This document shows, one piece after another, positions 46,423-56,176 of a stretch of 64,000 nucleotides of DNA (the stretch's first letter is position 1; every line of letters begins with the position of its first letter). The notes beneath the pieces were generated by a model. The model made no database searches. It was not told where the DNA came from and saw only the letters and a program-made list of their open reading frames with translations. The stretch is from Stutzerimonas xanthomarina DSM 18231 (GTDB lineage: Bacteria > Pseudomonadota > Gammaproteobacteria > Pseudomonadales > Pseudomonadaceae), in contig NZ_FQXA01000001.1 of the NCBI RefSeq assembly GCF_900129835.1, positions 496,001 through 560,000 on the forward strand, given 5' to 3'. A program made the translations under genes and the position numbers.

Positions 46423-46477
46423 ACGAGCCTGACGCGTCCTCGCGTACAGGCTCGTGGCGGGACGGATTGCCCGTCCC
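46423..46477. terminator. Tandem hairpins after dbpA
   Basis: ACGAGCCTG and CAGGCTCGT (46423-46455) form one stem, and GGGACGG with CCGTCCC forms a second just after it. Neither is followed by a T-run. They lie between the convergent dbpA and phoX-like genes. Confidence 0.5.
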
Positions 46478-46569
46478 GATCAATGCCGACTCACTTGTTA
46501 CATAGATGCGAGCGGCAATGCTGGCAATCCGAGCAAGCTCCCTTCGCTCGGCTCACCTATCAAAGCGGA

Positions 46570-48051
46570 TTACAGCGAACCGCGAGCCCAAGGACCCCAG
46601 ATGGCAAAGGTAATGCCGGGGGTCTGGATGTTGACGAACAGGAAGTGTCCGGTCGGATCGAAGCAGGCACCGCAGAACTCACGGCTGCGGTAGTCGCCAC
46701 CGGATACGTTCTTGCCGGCCGCAGCGGCCTGGACGTCATCGAACACCACGTTGTTCTTGGCGAAGATATACGCCTCCCCGGCCGTGGTCAGGCCCAACAA
46801 GCGTTCACCGAAACCATAGGTATCCTGCACACCACCGCCGTCTTCGCAGAGCAGCACACCGCCACGCGGGCTGACGGTGATGTTGTCCGGGTTGTTGGCG
46901 ATTTCGGCGTCGGTGGAAGCGAAGATGCAGGTCAAGCGGTCATTGGCCAGGTCATGCGCCCAAACTGCACCATTACCGTAACCGGCACGCCCTTGGCTAT
47001 CGGTCCCGGCACTGGTGTCGACGATGTAGAGCTTGCCCTCGCTGTACCAGATGCCTTCGCCACGGCTCATGCTCAAACCACCGGCACGACGCGCCTGCGC
47101 GAACGGCCCACTGCCCTCGGGCTGCGGCTCCAGGTTTGGATTCGGCACCTCGACCCATTCCAACTGATAGCTGTCGCCTTGTTTCGGTGCCAGCAAATCG
47201 GCCGATGCAAGGTTGCGAACCCGCGCGGCTTGCAGGATGCCGCCAACGGCCAGCGAGCCTGGCTGCTGACTGGCATCGGTGGGAATGTAACGGTAGTAAC
47301 CGGCGCGGTTGCGGGCGTCTTCGGTCAGGTAGACGTAACTGTTGCGCGGATCGACCGCAACCGCCTCATGGGCAAAGCGTCCCATCTGGATGATGGGCTC
47401 GCCCGTCGTCAGGGCTGGATCGGCAGTGACTTCGAATACGTAGCCGTGGGCGCGACCACCTACGCTGCTGTAATCTGCCGTGGTTTCTTCGCAGGACAAC
47501 CAGGTGCCCCAAGGGGTGACACCACCGGCACAGTTGGTACGGGTTCCGCCGAGGCTCGGCAAGGTGCGCACCGGCTGCATGATGTCGCGGGAGACGTAGA
47601 GGTTGGTGGTGCCGCCAGCCGGACGCTGGCCATTGGACAGGGTCACATCGTCGTAAACGCCGGTGGCGTCGATCAGCGGACCGGTACTGGCTTCATGGTT
47701 ACGCACCAGCACGATTTCCGGGCCATGCTGGCCGCGACGCACCTCGATGACGCCCATGCCGTCATGCGACGTGGGTACAGGCTGACCGTTTTCCATCAGG
47801 TCACCCGTCCATGAAAAGCTCTTGTATTGAAATCCATCGGGCAGCTGGAGCAATTCCAGACCGGTGCTCAGGTCCTTGGTCGGACGCAGCGGGCCGTAGC
47901 TGCTACGAACCAGGCCGGCACCGCGACCTCGTGCGTTACGTGCAGCGAAGGCTTCCAGCGTGCCGAGAAACGGCGTGCTGGCGACGACGGCGGCAGTGAT
48001 CGCGCCACCTTTGAGCAGGCTGCGGCGGCTGGCATCGTGTTCACGGTTCAT
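46570..48051 (-). CDS. PhoX-family (DUF839) phosphatase with Tat signal
   Basis: Encodes 493 residues. The N-terminus has a twin-arginine signal, ASRRSLLKGGAITAAVVAS, so the folded protein is exported. The DUF839 body includes HDGMGVIEV, LVRNHE, NCAGGVTPWGTWLSCEE, GRFAHEAVAVDP and EGIWYSEGKLYIVDT. PhoX enzymes release phosphate from organic esters and need Ca and Fe. At about 490 residues it is shorter than classical PhoX (~600), so it may belong to a side group. It is divergent from the yccS-like gene. Confidence 0.85.
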   Translation of the reverse strand: MNREHDASRRSLLKGGAITAAVVASTPFLGTLEAFAARNARGRGAGLVRSSYGPLRPTKDLSTGLELLQLPDGFQYKSFSWTGDLMENGQPVPTSHDGMGVIEVRRGQHGPEIVLVRNHEASTGPLIDATGVYDDVTLSNGQRPAGGTTNLYVSRDIMQPVRTLPSLGGTRTNCAGGVTPWGTWLSCEETTADYSSVGGRAHGYVFEVTADPALTTGEPIIQMGRFAHEAVAVDPRNSYVYLTEDARNRAGYYRYIPTDASQQPGSLAVGGILQAARVRNLASADLLAPKQGDSYQLEWVEVPNPNLEPQPEGSGPFAQARRAGGLSMSRGEGIWYSEGKLYIVDTSAGTDSQGRAGYGNGAVWAHDLANDRLTCIFASTDAEIANNPDNITVSPRGGVLLCEDGGGVQDTYGFGERLLGLTTAGEAYIFAKNNVVFDDVQAAAAGKNVSGGDYRSREFCGACFDPTGHFLFVNIQTPGITFAIWGPWARGSL

Positions 48052-48245
48052 GCGGTGTCCTCTTTTATAGGAATGGGAGGGGGCGGCATGAATGAAGCCT
48101 GACGAATGCGGCTAAACGATGACCGTGCGGTTTCGTTCCGGTGATGCGAGACGGATGGACGGTATAAGCTTTGCTTCGATTGCCGTGACGTCAGCGCACG
48201 ACCGACGTCCAACCTTCTTCTCGCAGCCAGGTCCGACTCATTTAT

Positions 48246-50432
48246 ATGCGCTCACCCTTGCTCAGCCATTCCCTGCGCCAGCTCTGGGCGCTGGACAAGT
48301 TCGGCTACAGCTTCCGCGTACTGATCGCGCTCGCCGGCAGCATGGGGTTGAGCTGGTACGTCGCCCAGCCCACGATGGCGATTCCCTTGTTCCTCGGCGT
48401 CATTGCCAGCGCCTTGGCAGAAACCGACGACAGCTGGCTAGGGCGCTTATCGGCGCTGCTGGTCACGCTGTTGTGCTTCAGCATCGCCGCGGCTTCAGTG
48501 CAGTTGTTGTTCCCCTATCCGCTGTTATTCGCGCTCGGCATGGCCGCCTCAGCGTTCAGTCTGGTGATGCTCGGCGCGCTGGGCGAGCGCTACGCGACCA
48601 TCGCCCAGGCGACCCTGATTCTCTCGATCTACAGCATGATCGCAGCCGACCAGCGAGGCAGCGAGGCGCTGCATCCCTGGCGCGACCCGCTGCTGCTATT
48701 GGCCGGCGCGACCTGGTACGGCTTGCTTTCGGTGCTCTGGAACGCACTGTTCGCGCACCAGCCCGTACAGCAGAGCCTGGCCCGCCTGTACCGTGAGCTG
48801 GGGCAGTACTACAAGCTCAAGGCCGCCCTCTTCGAGCCGGTGCGCCAGCTGGATGTCGAAGAACGTCGCCTGCAACTGGCACAGCAGAATGGTCGGGTGG
48901 TGAGCGCACTGAATGCCACCAAGGAAACCCTTCTGCATCGCCTGGGCAATGGTCGGCCTGGAGTGAAGATCAGCCACTACCTCAAGCTCTATTTCCTTGC
49001 ACAGGACCTGCATGAGCGCGTCAGCTCCTCGCACTACCCTTACCAGGAGCTGGCCGAGGCGTTCTTCCACAGTGATGTGCTGTTTCGTTGCGGCAGGCTG
49101 CTGCGTTTGCAAGGCGTCGCGTGCGCGGATCTGGCAAACGCCGTCCAGCTGCGCCAGCCGTTTCGCTACAGCGAAGCCAATGCTCAAGCGCTGGGAGACT
49201 TGGAGTCATCACTCGAGCACCTGCGAATGCAGAGCAACCCGGCGTGGCGCGGGCTGTTGCGTTCATTGCGCGCGCTTTCCGGCAATCTGTCGACAATGCA
49301 GCGCCAACTGTCCACGGCAACCAACCCTGACGCGCTTGAAGGCGAGCAGGACAGCAGCCTGCTGGATCGACAGCCGCAGTCATTGCGTGATGCGCTCAAC
49401 CGTATCCGCTTGCAGCTGACACCGACCTCACTGCTGTTTCGCCACGCCTTGCGCATGAGCCTGGCGCTGCTTTGCGGCTATGCCGTGCTTCACACGATTC
49501 ACCCCGAACAGGGCTACTGGGTATTGCTGACCACCGTATTCGTCTGCCAACCCAACTACGGCGCCACGCGGATCAAGCTGGTCCAGCGCGTAACGGGTAC
49601 AGCGCTTGGCCTGGCGGTTGGCTGGGCACTGTTCGATCTGTTTCCGAGCCAGCAGATACAGGCACTGTTCGCGGTGATCGCCGGCGTCGTGTTCTTCGCC
49701 ACTCGCAGCAGCCGCTACACCCTGGCGACCGCCGCGATCACACTGCTGGTGCTGTTCTGTTTCAATCAGGTGGGTGACGGTTACGGGCTGTTCTGGCCGC
49801 GCTTGGTCGATACGCTGCTGGGCAGCTTGATTGCGGCGGTCGCCGTATTCTTTGTGTTGCCGGACTGGCAGGGCCGACGCCTGAATCAGGTCGTGGCCAA
49901 TACACTGGCGCGTAGCGCCGACTATCTACGGCAAATCATGACCCAGTACGAAAGCGGCAAGCGCGATGATCTGGCCTATCGACTGGCACGGCGCAACGCG
50001 CACAACGCCGACGCGGCACTTTCAACCACCTTGTCGAACATGCTTCTGGAGCCTGGGCACTTTCGCAAGGACGCCGAAACCGGCTTTCGCTTCCTGATCC
50101 TTTCACACACGCTGCTCAACTATTTGTCAGGCCTGGGTGCGCACCGCGAGAGCCTGCCGGTCGATGCCCGTGACGACATGCTGGAAAGCGCCGCACAGCA
50201 ACTGGCGAGCAGCCTCGACGAGCTGGCCAACGGACTGCAACACAACCAACCGGTCGCTGTTTACAGCGAGGCCGAAGAAGCGCTGGCGCAACAGCTGGAG
50301 CAGACCTCGGAGGACATCGATGACAGTCACCGACTGCTACAGACCCAACTGGGCCTGATCTGCCGTCAGCTGGCGCCATTACGCAGCATGGCCGCGCATC
50401 TGATCAAACAACAGCGGCAGGCGCAGCGATAA
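48246..50432 (+). CDS. yccS: YccS/FUSC-family membrane protein
   Basis: Encodes 728 residues with two groups of membrane helices (about 20-165 and 395-530) separated by a soluble helical domain, the typical arrangement of YccS/YhfK (FUSC-like) proteins. Characteristic are YSFRVLIALAGSMGLSW and YWVLLTTVFVCQPNYGATRIKLVQRVTGTALG. They are distant relatives of AaeB efflux pumps and aluminium-activated transporters. The substrate is unknown. Confidence 0.9.
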   Translation: MRSPLLSHSLRQLWALDKFGYSFRVLIALAGSMGLSWYVAQPTMAIPLFLGVIASALAETDDSWLGRLSALLVTLLCFSIAAASVQLLFPYPLLFALGMAASAFSLVMLGALGERYATIAQATLILSIYSMIAADQRGSEALHPWRDPLLLLAGATWYGLLSVLWNALFAHQPVQQSLARLYRELGQYYKLKAALFEPVRQLDVEERRLQLAQQNGRVVSALNATKETLLHRLGNGRPGVKISHYLKLYFLAQDLHERVSSSHYPYQELAEAFFHSDVLFRCGRLLRLQGVACADLANAVQLRQPFRYSEANAQALGDLESSLEHLRMQSNPAWRGLLRSLRALSGNLSTMQRQLSTATNPDALEGEQDSSLLDRQPQSLRDALNRIRLQLTPTSLLFRHALRMSLALLCGYAVLHTIHPEQGYWVLLTTVFVCQPNYGATRIKLVQRVTGTALGLAVGWALFDLFPSQQIQALFAVIAGVVFFATRSSRYTLATAAITLLVLFCFNQVGDGYGLFWPRLVDTLLGSLIAAVAVFFVLPDWQGRRLNQVVANTLARSADYLRQIMTQYESGKRDDLAYRLARRNAHNADAALSTTLSNMLLEPGHFRKDAETGFRFLILSHTLLNYLSGLGAHRESLPVDARDDMLESAAQQLASSLDELANGLQHNQPVAVYSEAEEALAQQLEQTSEDIDDSHRLLQTQLGLICRQLAPLRSMAAHLIKQQRQAQR

Positions 50433-50546
50433 CAAAGCACAAAGTGAGCCGAGAGCGGGGACGTCTCGTCGGATGCTCTCAACCCTGGCTGCAGCGGTGC
50501 GGCGGCAAGAGTACCATCTCGCCTTTTCAGCTTGAGGTGCGCGGTG

Positions 50547-51728
50547 GTGCGAATGGACGTGGTGGTAATCGGCGCGGGTGCTGCCGGGCTGATGTGCGCA
50601 TTCTCAGCGGCGGCGCGGGGCCGTCAGGTGCTGCTGCTGGACCACGCCAACAAGGCCGGCAAGAAGATCCTCATGTCGGGCGGTGGCCGCTGCAACTTCA
50701 CTAATCTCTACACCGAACCGGCCAATTTCCTTTCCGGCAACCCGCATTTCTGCAAATCCGCGCTCGCCCGCTATACCCAGTGGGACTTCATCGAGATGGT
50801 CAGCCGTCACGGCGTGCCCTATCACGAGAAAAAACTGGGCCAGTTGTTCTGCGATAACAAGGCAAGCGACATCCTCGGCATGCTGTTAGAGGAGTGTGAG
50901 CAGGCCGGCGTCGACCTGCGCCTCGAGACGGCCGTACAAAACATCGACAAGACGGACGATGGCTACCAGCTACAGACCGGTGCGGGACCGGTAGCCTGTA
51001 AGTCACTGGTTATCGCTACAGGCGGCTTGTCGATTCCGACACTCGGCGCGAGCGGATTCGGTTATCAAGTGGCGCGGCAGTTCGGCCATAGCGTGCTGCC
51101 GACCCGTGCAGGTTTGGTGCCCTTCACCATCACCGAGCCGCAATTGAAATCGATGTGCGAGGCCTTGTCTGGCACCTCAGTTGAGGATTGCCTGGTCAGC
51201 TGCAACGGCCAGAGCTTCCGCGAAAACATTCTGTTCACTCATCGCGGCCTGTCCGGCCCGGCGATCTTGCAGGCGTCCTCTTATTGGGAGCCGGGCGACG
51301 CCATCGAAATCAACCTGTTGCCACAGTTGAATCTGAGCGAGTGGCTGGACGAACAGCGTCAGGAACGCGCCAATACCGAACTGAGGACCCTGCTCGGCGA
51401 GCTGTTTACGCGCAAAATGGCAGGGCTGCTGGCGGAACACTGGTTCGTCTCTAAACCCTTGAAGCAGTATTCAGCCAACGAGCTGACCATGATCGCTGAG
51501 CGATTGGCTAGCTGGCGCCTGGTGCCGGCTGGCACCGAAGGCTATCGCACCGCCGAAGTGACACTCGGCGGCGTCGATACGAGAGAGGTGTCATCCAAGA
51601 CGATGGAATCACAGAAGTCGCCTGGGCTGTATTTCGTCGGCGAGGTACTGGACGTCACCGGTCACCTCGGCGGCTTCAACTTCCAATGGGCCTGGGCCTC
51701 GGGCTACGCCGCGGCGCAGTTCGTCTAG
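50547..51728 (+). CDS. HI0933/YhiN-family flavoprotein
   Basis: Encodes 393 residues from GTG at 50547, 9 bases after TTGAGG; GTG 50544 and ATG 50553 are alternatives. The Rossmann motif VVIGAGAAGLMCAF, the family stretch AGKKILMSGGGRCNFTN, ATGGLSIPTLGASGFGY and the C-terminal GEVLDVTGHLGGFNFQWAWASG identify the BaiN/HI0933 type of NAD(P)/FAD-dependent oxidoreductases. The reaction is unknown for most members. Confidence 0.9.
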   Translation: MRMDVVVIGAGAAGLMCAFSAAARGRQVLLLDHANKAGKKILMSGGGRCNFTNLYTEPANFLSGNPHFCKSALARYTQWDFIEMVSRHGVPYHEKKLGQLFCDNKASDILGMLLEECEQAGVDLRLETAVQNIDKTDDGYQLQTGAGPVACKSLVIATGGLSIPTLGASGFGYQVARQFGHSVLPTRAGLVPFTITEPQLKSMCEALSGTSVEDCLVSCNGQSFRENILFTHRGLSGPAILQASSYWEPGDAIEINLLPQLNLSEWLDEQRQERANTELRTLLGELFTRKMAGLLAEHWFVSKPLKQYSANELTMIAERLASWRLVPAGTEGYRTAEVTLGGVDTREVSSKTMESQKSPGLYFVGEVLDVTGHLGGFNFQWAWASGYAAAQFV

Positions 51729-51733
51729 CCCGA

Positions 51734-51922
51734 TTACTGATTGGTCATGTTGGACGGCGGCGAGACTTCACGCGGACCAGCCGGGTCGGTTGCGGTGTTC
51801 TGGTATTCCTGCTGGTTTCGTTCGTTGTTGCGCAGCGCTGAAGGTTCTTCGTCTGGCGAGCAGCCGACCAATGTCAGTGCCAGTGGAAGTGCCGCTGTCA
51901 TGGCGATCAGTCTGGATGTCAT
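51734..51922 (-). CDS. Small lipoprotein, unknown function
   Basis: Encodes 62 residues with AGGAGACTGAG before the ATG. A lipoprotein signal ends in LTLVGC (Cys21). The mature part is about 40 hydrophilic residues rich in Asn, Glu and Pro. It is next to another small lipoprotein whose mature start (CGPDEAD) resembles its own (CSPDEEP), so the two could derive from one ancestor. Confidence 0.7.
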   Translation of the reverse strand: MTSRLIAMTAALPLALTLVGCSPDEEPSALRNNERNQQEYQNTATDPAGPREVSPPSNMTNQ

Positions 51923-51998
51923 CTCAGTCTCCTGCCGTGCGGTACGTTACGCCAATGCATGGCGAAGACCGGCACGTGCATCTGGTTAGTTCCGGGAT

Positions 51999-52304
51999 TT
52001 ACTGAGCGGCGCCTGACGCACCGCGTGTGGTGTTGGGCGCGGTACCGGCGCCGGATGCTGTCCCCAGCCCGCTGCCGTTGTCCGCTGGCGCTGTGTCCAT
52101 GTTGCCCTCTGCACCGGTAGCCAACGGTGCACCCGCTTCGGGACCGGCACCCTCTTCGTCGTTGGAGGGTGGTGCGCCCGTGAAAGGTGCCTCAGGCTTT
52201 TCGATTTCAGGCTCGGGTGTCGCCACCTCCCGATCAGCTTCGTCCGGTCCACAACCCACCAGAACCAGACCGATGATAGGGGCGCATAAATAGGCCAATC
52301 GCAT
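51999..52304 (-). CDS. Small Pro/Gly/Ala-rich lipoprotein, unknown function
   Basis: Encodes 101 residues from the ATG at 52304 with a strong GGAGGT seven bases upstream. A signal with lipobox LVLVGC (Cys18) is followed by a disordered tail rich in Pro, Gly, Ala, Glu and Thr, with no hydrophobic core. It is 76 bases upstream of the other small lipoprotein gene on the same strand. It may be a linker or surface-coat lipoprotein. Confidence 0.7.
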   Translation of the reverse strand: MRLAYLCAPIIGLVLVGCGPDEADREVATPEPEIEKPEAPFTGAPPSNDEEGAGPEAGAPLATGAEGNMDTAPADNGSGLGTASGAGTAPNTTRGASGAAQ

Positions 52305-52597
52305 CAATACCTCCAAGCGTCTATCCCGCAAGTAGCCTGCGGGGGAGAGTCAATCCTTATGAAAACTGACCCTATAGGCAGCCTGGAGTGCCACGCCCCG
52401 ATGCCTGGGCCGCCCGGCGGTTCCGAGTGACCGCGTGCGTATACATTGACCAACGACGGGCAGCCAAGCGCACCAGGCACTAGCACCATCGAATCTGGCA
52501 GTAAAAGCTAATGCAGATCAGCGGCGCGCGGAGCGCAGCTCCTGCTGCTTTGGGTCGATCTGACTACACCGGGGCATTTCGCCCCGGCACCGTTCGA

Positions 52598-53071
52598 TCA
52601 GGCGGCCTGTTTGGAAGCGAATTCCTTTTTCAAGCGGCTCTTCAGTGCTTCCATCTGCTGCCCCATCTCCTTCAGCTTGTCTTCGCTGAACAGCTCACGC
52701 GCTGCGGGAAACATCTCGGATTCTTCTTCCTCGATGTGGTGTTCGAGCAATTCCTTGCAGACCTTTGCACGCCCGGAGAATTCAAGCGTCGAGGGGTCAG
52801 TCGCTTTGAGGTCTGGCAATACCAGCGAATCGACCGTGCGATGCTCTTCCTTGGCCTCGTGATACATTGACTTTTCCTCCTTGCCGCCTGCTTCCTTGAA
52901 AGCTGGATAGAGAATCTGCTCTTCCAGCTGGGTATGGATGGATACTTCCATTTCAAGCTTTTGCAGCAGTTCGGTACGGGTTTTGACTGCACGCTCAGTG
53001 GTATCGGTGAGGCGCGTCAGGATGTCTTTGACTTTCTCGTGATCGTCGATCAACAGGTCGATGGCGTTCAT
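52598..53071 (-). CDS. Hemerythrin-like (HHE) protein
   Basis: Encodes 157 residues from the ATG at 53071 with GAGGAATCC upstream. The di-iron ligands are expected at DDHEKVK, SIHTQLEEQILYP, EEHRTVD and EHHIEEEESEMFP. The C-terminus is a basic helix. Such soluble proteins bind oxygen or respond to nitric oxide and oxidative stress. A GC hairpin without a T-run lies just downstream (52568-52588). Confidence 0.92.
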   Translation of the reverse strand: MNAIDLLIDDHEKVKDILTRLTDTTERAVKTRTELLQKLEMEVSIHTQLEEQILYPAFKEAGGKEEKSMYHEAKEEHRTVDSLVLPDLKATDPSTLEFSGRAKVCKELLEHHIEEEESEMFPAARELFSEDKLKEMGQQMEALKSRLKKEFASKQAA

Positions 53072-53181
53072 GGGGATTCCTCTATCAGGTTTGCGCTGCA
53101 TTAGGGCTCTTCGGCCGGATCGTCAGCACGGGGGCGCGTCTGAAACGGCAGATCTGCAGCGGTGCAGACCTGCCGCTTGAT

Positions 53182-53460
53182 TCAGGCGTAGTCGTAGGTG
53201 GGCAGTCCAGTGCGGCTCTGGCTCTGCAACCGGGCGATGGCCGGCGACATTCCCGCTTCCAGCGCCAGGTCACGGCGGACCGAACTGATGACCCACTCAA
53301 GCTGGATGTTCGTCTGGGTCTGTCCTTTGGACAGAGCCCGTTTGATGACGTCCCGATCATCGTTACGAAGCGTTAGCAGGAGCCCGCCATCCGGCCGGGG
53401 CGCGGTGACGACTTCGAACTCGGGAAACGCGGCAGAGAGAACTTTTTCAGCGGCAATCAT
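53182..53460 (-). CDS. DUF3509 protein
   Basis: Encodes 92 residues with GGAGT upstream of the ATG. The sequence FPEFEVVTAPRPDGGLLLTLRN and the central LEWVISSVRRDLALEAG fit DUF3509, a short family largely limited to Pseudomonas. The function is unknown. It is on the same strand as the hemerythrin gene, 110 bases away. Confidence 0.8.
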   Translation of the reverse strand: MIAAEKVLSAAFPEFEVVTAPRPDGGLLLTLRNDDRDVIKRALSKGQTQTNIQLEWVISSVRRDLALEAGMSPAIARLQSQSRTGLPTYDYA

Positions 53461-53567
53461 TATTGTGTACTCCGGTTATGTTCCAGCGTACCTAGCTAGA
53501 GCATCGATCATGCCAACCGAGCAACCATAAAAATCCGCATCATTTCAGCGACTTGCGTCACATAATA

Positions 53568-53591
53568 GCGTTTTGTACGCATGCAAAACGC
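53568..53591. promoter_or_regulatory. Inverted repeat upstream of the DUF3509 gene
   Basis: GCGTTTTG and CAAAACGC are separated by 8 bases, about 110 bases upstream of the DUF3509 start and 70 bases past the methyltransferase stop. It could be an operator or a transcript end. No T-run follows. Confidence 0.3.
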
Positions 53592-53661
53592 ATGACGGTT
53601 ACGCTTACGGCATGCATTCTGCGTTGCTGACGAACAAAAAACGAAGTTCGCTGTCGAGCGC

Positions 53662-54282
53662 TCAAGCCTTGCGCCAGACGCTTGCAAGCCACGGCTGTTG
53701 CTCGCGCGGCAGCCCTGACGGGCGATAGTAATGCTCCAGTTCGATGAACCCGACTGACTGCAGCAAGCGTTGCCACGTCGGCCAGTCATACCAGCTGCCG
53801 TAGCGTGCGCCGCTCCAACCTTCCTGATTATCGCCACGTGGATTGGAGCAAAACAGGACGCCGGACGAACGCAGTGCCTCGCGCAGCTTCGACAAGACGC
53901 TGGCAATTTCGCCACTGGGCAGATGAAACAGCACGGCATTGGCAAAAATACCGTCGAACGAATCGGCGGGAAGATCCAGTTCGAGCAAGTTTTGATGCAG
54001 CACGTCACAACCCGTTTCGGCACGTGCCATTGTCACGAACGGTTCTGCGCCATCAAGGCCGACCGCAATATGCCCACGCGCAGTAAAGGCTTTGAGATCC
54101 CGCCCTGGCCCACAGCCGAGATCGAGAATACGCAGCGGCGCCTTGCCCTCGATGTGCCGCAGTAAAGCATCGATGTTCTGGCTGACGTCGTGATCTCGAG
54201 TCCCATCGCGAAAGGCCTCGGCGTTGGCGCGATAGTCGTCCAGCGTCAGTTCCGAAATAGCGCGATGATTTTCGTCAGGCAT
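53662..54282 (-). CDS. Class I SAM-dependent methyltransferase
   Basis: Encodes 206 residues with GGAG before the ATG. The SAM-binding motif ILDLGCGPGRDLKAF is near residue 55, with VGLDGAEPFV and FDGIFANAVLFHLP following. The small size and the C-terminal WYDWPTWQRLLQSVGF suggest a small-molecule methyltransferase. The substrate is not evident. Confidence 0.87.
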   Translation of the reverse strand: MPDENHRAISELTLDDYRANAEAFRDGTRDHDVSQNIDALLRHIEGKAPLRILDLGCGPGRDLKAFTARGHIAVGLDGAEPFVTMARAETGCDVLHQNLLELDLPADSFDGIFANAVLFHLPSGEIASVLSKLREALRSSGVLFCSNPRGDNQEGWSGARYGSWYDWPTWQRLLQSVGFIELEHYYRPSGLPREQQPWLASVWRKA

Positions 54283-54496
54283 GAGGGAACTCCAGCGATG
54301 AAAAGGCGAGCCTAACTACTCGTCTGTCGGTTGCCAATGCATGGGGCATCGCGAAAAGCTCGCTAAATCGCGGCAAACGGTTGACGAGCAGCTGCACATC
54401 GCTGAACTTGCGCAGCGGCACTCGCTCCAACGCTGATCCGCGTGAATTAATACCCCTACCGCACTATGTTTATGAAACACATCGAGAATCGCTCCG

Positions 54497-54874
54497 ATGA
54501 GCCAAGCACATAAGAAAGTCGTTCTACTCGTCGAAGACGAACCTCACATCCTTTCCCTGCTGTCTGATTACCTCGCTGACGAAGGCTATAAGGTGCTGGA
54601 GGCGGCAGATGCGCCGCGAGCCTTTAAGATCCTGGCGACAAAGCCGCAACTCGATCTGCTGGTGACTGATTTTCGTCTTCCTGGGGGCGTATCCGGCGTA
54701 AAGATCGCCGAGCCCGCATTAAAGCTGCGCCCCGACCTCAAGGTGATCTTCATTAGCGGCTACCCGATCGAGATCCACGAATCTGGCAGCGAAATCGCGC
54801 ACTCCGCGCCGATTCTGGCCAAGCCATTCTCGTTGGACTCCTTGCGCAGCCGGATTCAGCAGCTGCTCGCCTGA
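54497..54874 (+). CDS. Single-domain response regulator
   Basis: Encodes 125 residues, a receiver only. The acidic pocket is LLVEDEPH, the phospho-acceptor Asp is in LLVTDFRLPGG, Thr/Ser is in FISGYP and Lys in LAKPFS. There is no output domain and no kinase gene next to it, so it would act in a phosphorelay or by binding a partner. Confidence 0.9.
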   Translation: MSQAHKKVVLLVEDEPHILSLLSDYLADEGYKVLEAADAPRAFKILATKPQLDLLVTDFRLPGGVSGVKIAEPALKLRPDLKVIFISGYPIEIHESGSEIAHSAPILAKPFSLDSLRSRIQQLLA

Positions 54875-54901
54875 CCGCAGGAGCTGCGCGACCAAACGCA
54901 A

Positions 54902-54926
54902 CAAGCCCGCACTAGGCGGGCTTGTT
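54902..54926. terminator. Bidirectional terminator between the receiver gene and fba
   Basis: CAAGCCCGC and GCGGGCTTG pair around a 5-base loop, with short T-rich (TTATT) and A-rich flanks. It lies between the convergent receiver gene and fba. Confidence 0.85.
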
Positions 54927-54941
54927 ATTCAACGCAGCGAC

Positions 54942-56006
54942 TCAGTTGACCTTGGGGTCCAGCTCGCCGCGCGCGTAACGCTCGAACATCCCTTCCAGGG
55001 AGATCGGCTTGATCTTAGATGCATTGCCGGCGGTACCGAAGGCTTCATAACGCGCGATGCAGATGTCGCGCATGGCGGTCACGGTCTTCGCCAGGTATTT
55101 GCGCGGGTCAAATTCGGCTGGGTTCTTCGCCATGAACTCGCGAATCGCACCGGTGGACGCCAGACGCAGGTCGGTGTCGATGTTCACCTTGCGTACGCCG
55201 TACTTGATGCCTTCGACGATCTCCTCGACCGGCACGCCGTAGGTTTCCTTGATGTCACCACCGTACTCGTTGATGATTTTCAGCCACTCCTGCGGGACGG
55301 AGGAGGAGCCGTGCATCACCAGGTGGGTATCGGGAATGCGCTGGTGGATTTCCTTGATGCGCTGGATCGACAGCGTGTCACCGGTTGGCGGCTTGGTGAA
55401 CTTGTAGGCGCCGTGGCTGGTGCCGATGGCAATGGCCAGGGCGTCGACCTTGGTCTTGGCGACGAAGTCAGCGGCTTCTTCCGGATCGGTCAGCAGTTGG
55501 CTGTGATCCAGGGTGCCTTCTGCACCGACGCCGTCTTCTTCACCGGCCATACCGGTTTCCAGCGAACCCAGGCAGCCCAGCTCACCCTCTACCGACACGC
55601 CACAAGCGTGGGCGAAAGCGACGGTCTGCTGAGTGACGCGGACGTTGTATTCGTAATCGGACGGCGTCTTGCCGTCTTCACGCAGCGAGCCATCCATCAT
55701 GACCGAGCTGAAGCCCAGCTGGATCGAGCGCTGGCAGATGTCCGGGCTGGTGCCGTGATCCTGGTGCATAACCACCGGGATATGCGGGAATTCTTCCACC
55801 GCGGCAAGGATCAGGTGGCGCAGAAACGGCGCGCCGGCATATTTGCGAGCACCGGCCGAAGCCTGGACGATCACCGGGGAGTCGGTCTTGTCGGCCGCTT
55901 CCATGATGGCTCGCATCTGCTCGAGGTTGTTTACGTTGAAGGCCGGCACGCCGTAGCCGAATTCGGCGGCGTGGTCGAGCATCTGGCGCATGCTGATGAG
56001 TGCCAT
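54942..56006 (-). CDS. fba: Class II fructose-bisphosphate aldolase
   Basis: Encodes 354 residues, the usual length for this subclass. Zn-binding and active-site segments are [25 protein letters not shown] and [13 protein letters not shown]. It splits fructose 1,6-bisphosphate in glycolysis and works in the reverse direction in gluconeogenesis. It is the distal gene of the tktA-epd-pgk-fba group on the minus strand, a conserved order in Pseudomonas. Confidence 0.97.
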   Translation of the reverse strand: MALISMRQMLDHAAEFGYGVPAFNVNNLEQMRAIMEAADKTDSPVIVQASAGARKYAGAPFLRHLILAAVEEFPHIPVVMHQDHGTSPDICQRSIQLGFSSVMMDGSLREDGKTPSDYEYNVRVTQQTVAFAHACGVSVEGELGCLGSLETGMAGEEDGVGAEGTLDHSQLLTDPEEAADFVAKTKVDALAIAIGTSHGAYKFTKPPTGDTLSIQRIKEIHQRIPDTHLVMHGSSSVPQEWLKIINEYGGDIKETYGVPVEEIVEGIKYGVRKVNIDTDLRLASTGAIREFMAKNPAEFDPRKYLAKTVTAMRDICIARYEAFGTAGNASKIKPISLEGMFERYARGELDPKVN

Positions 56007-56176
56007 GTTTTCCTTTCTCCCGGTTAGGGTCGATTAATCGTGTAAAGCCTGCCGCAGGGGCTGACGGTGTTCAAGCACCGCGCGGTATGGCGCGGCATTG
56101 TAGTGGTGGACGGCTCAAAAGCCATCAGACCCGGTAAAAACGCCTTAAAACAGAGGATTCGCCCGCTTTTTTTGGA

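Noticed and set aside
48052..48245. Possible Pho box between the PhoX-type and yccS genes
   Set aside because: No two direct repeats resembling CTGTCAT with the right spacing were found on either strand.
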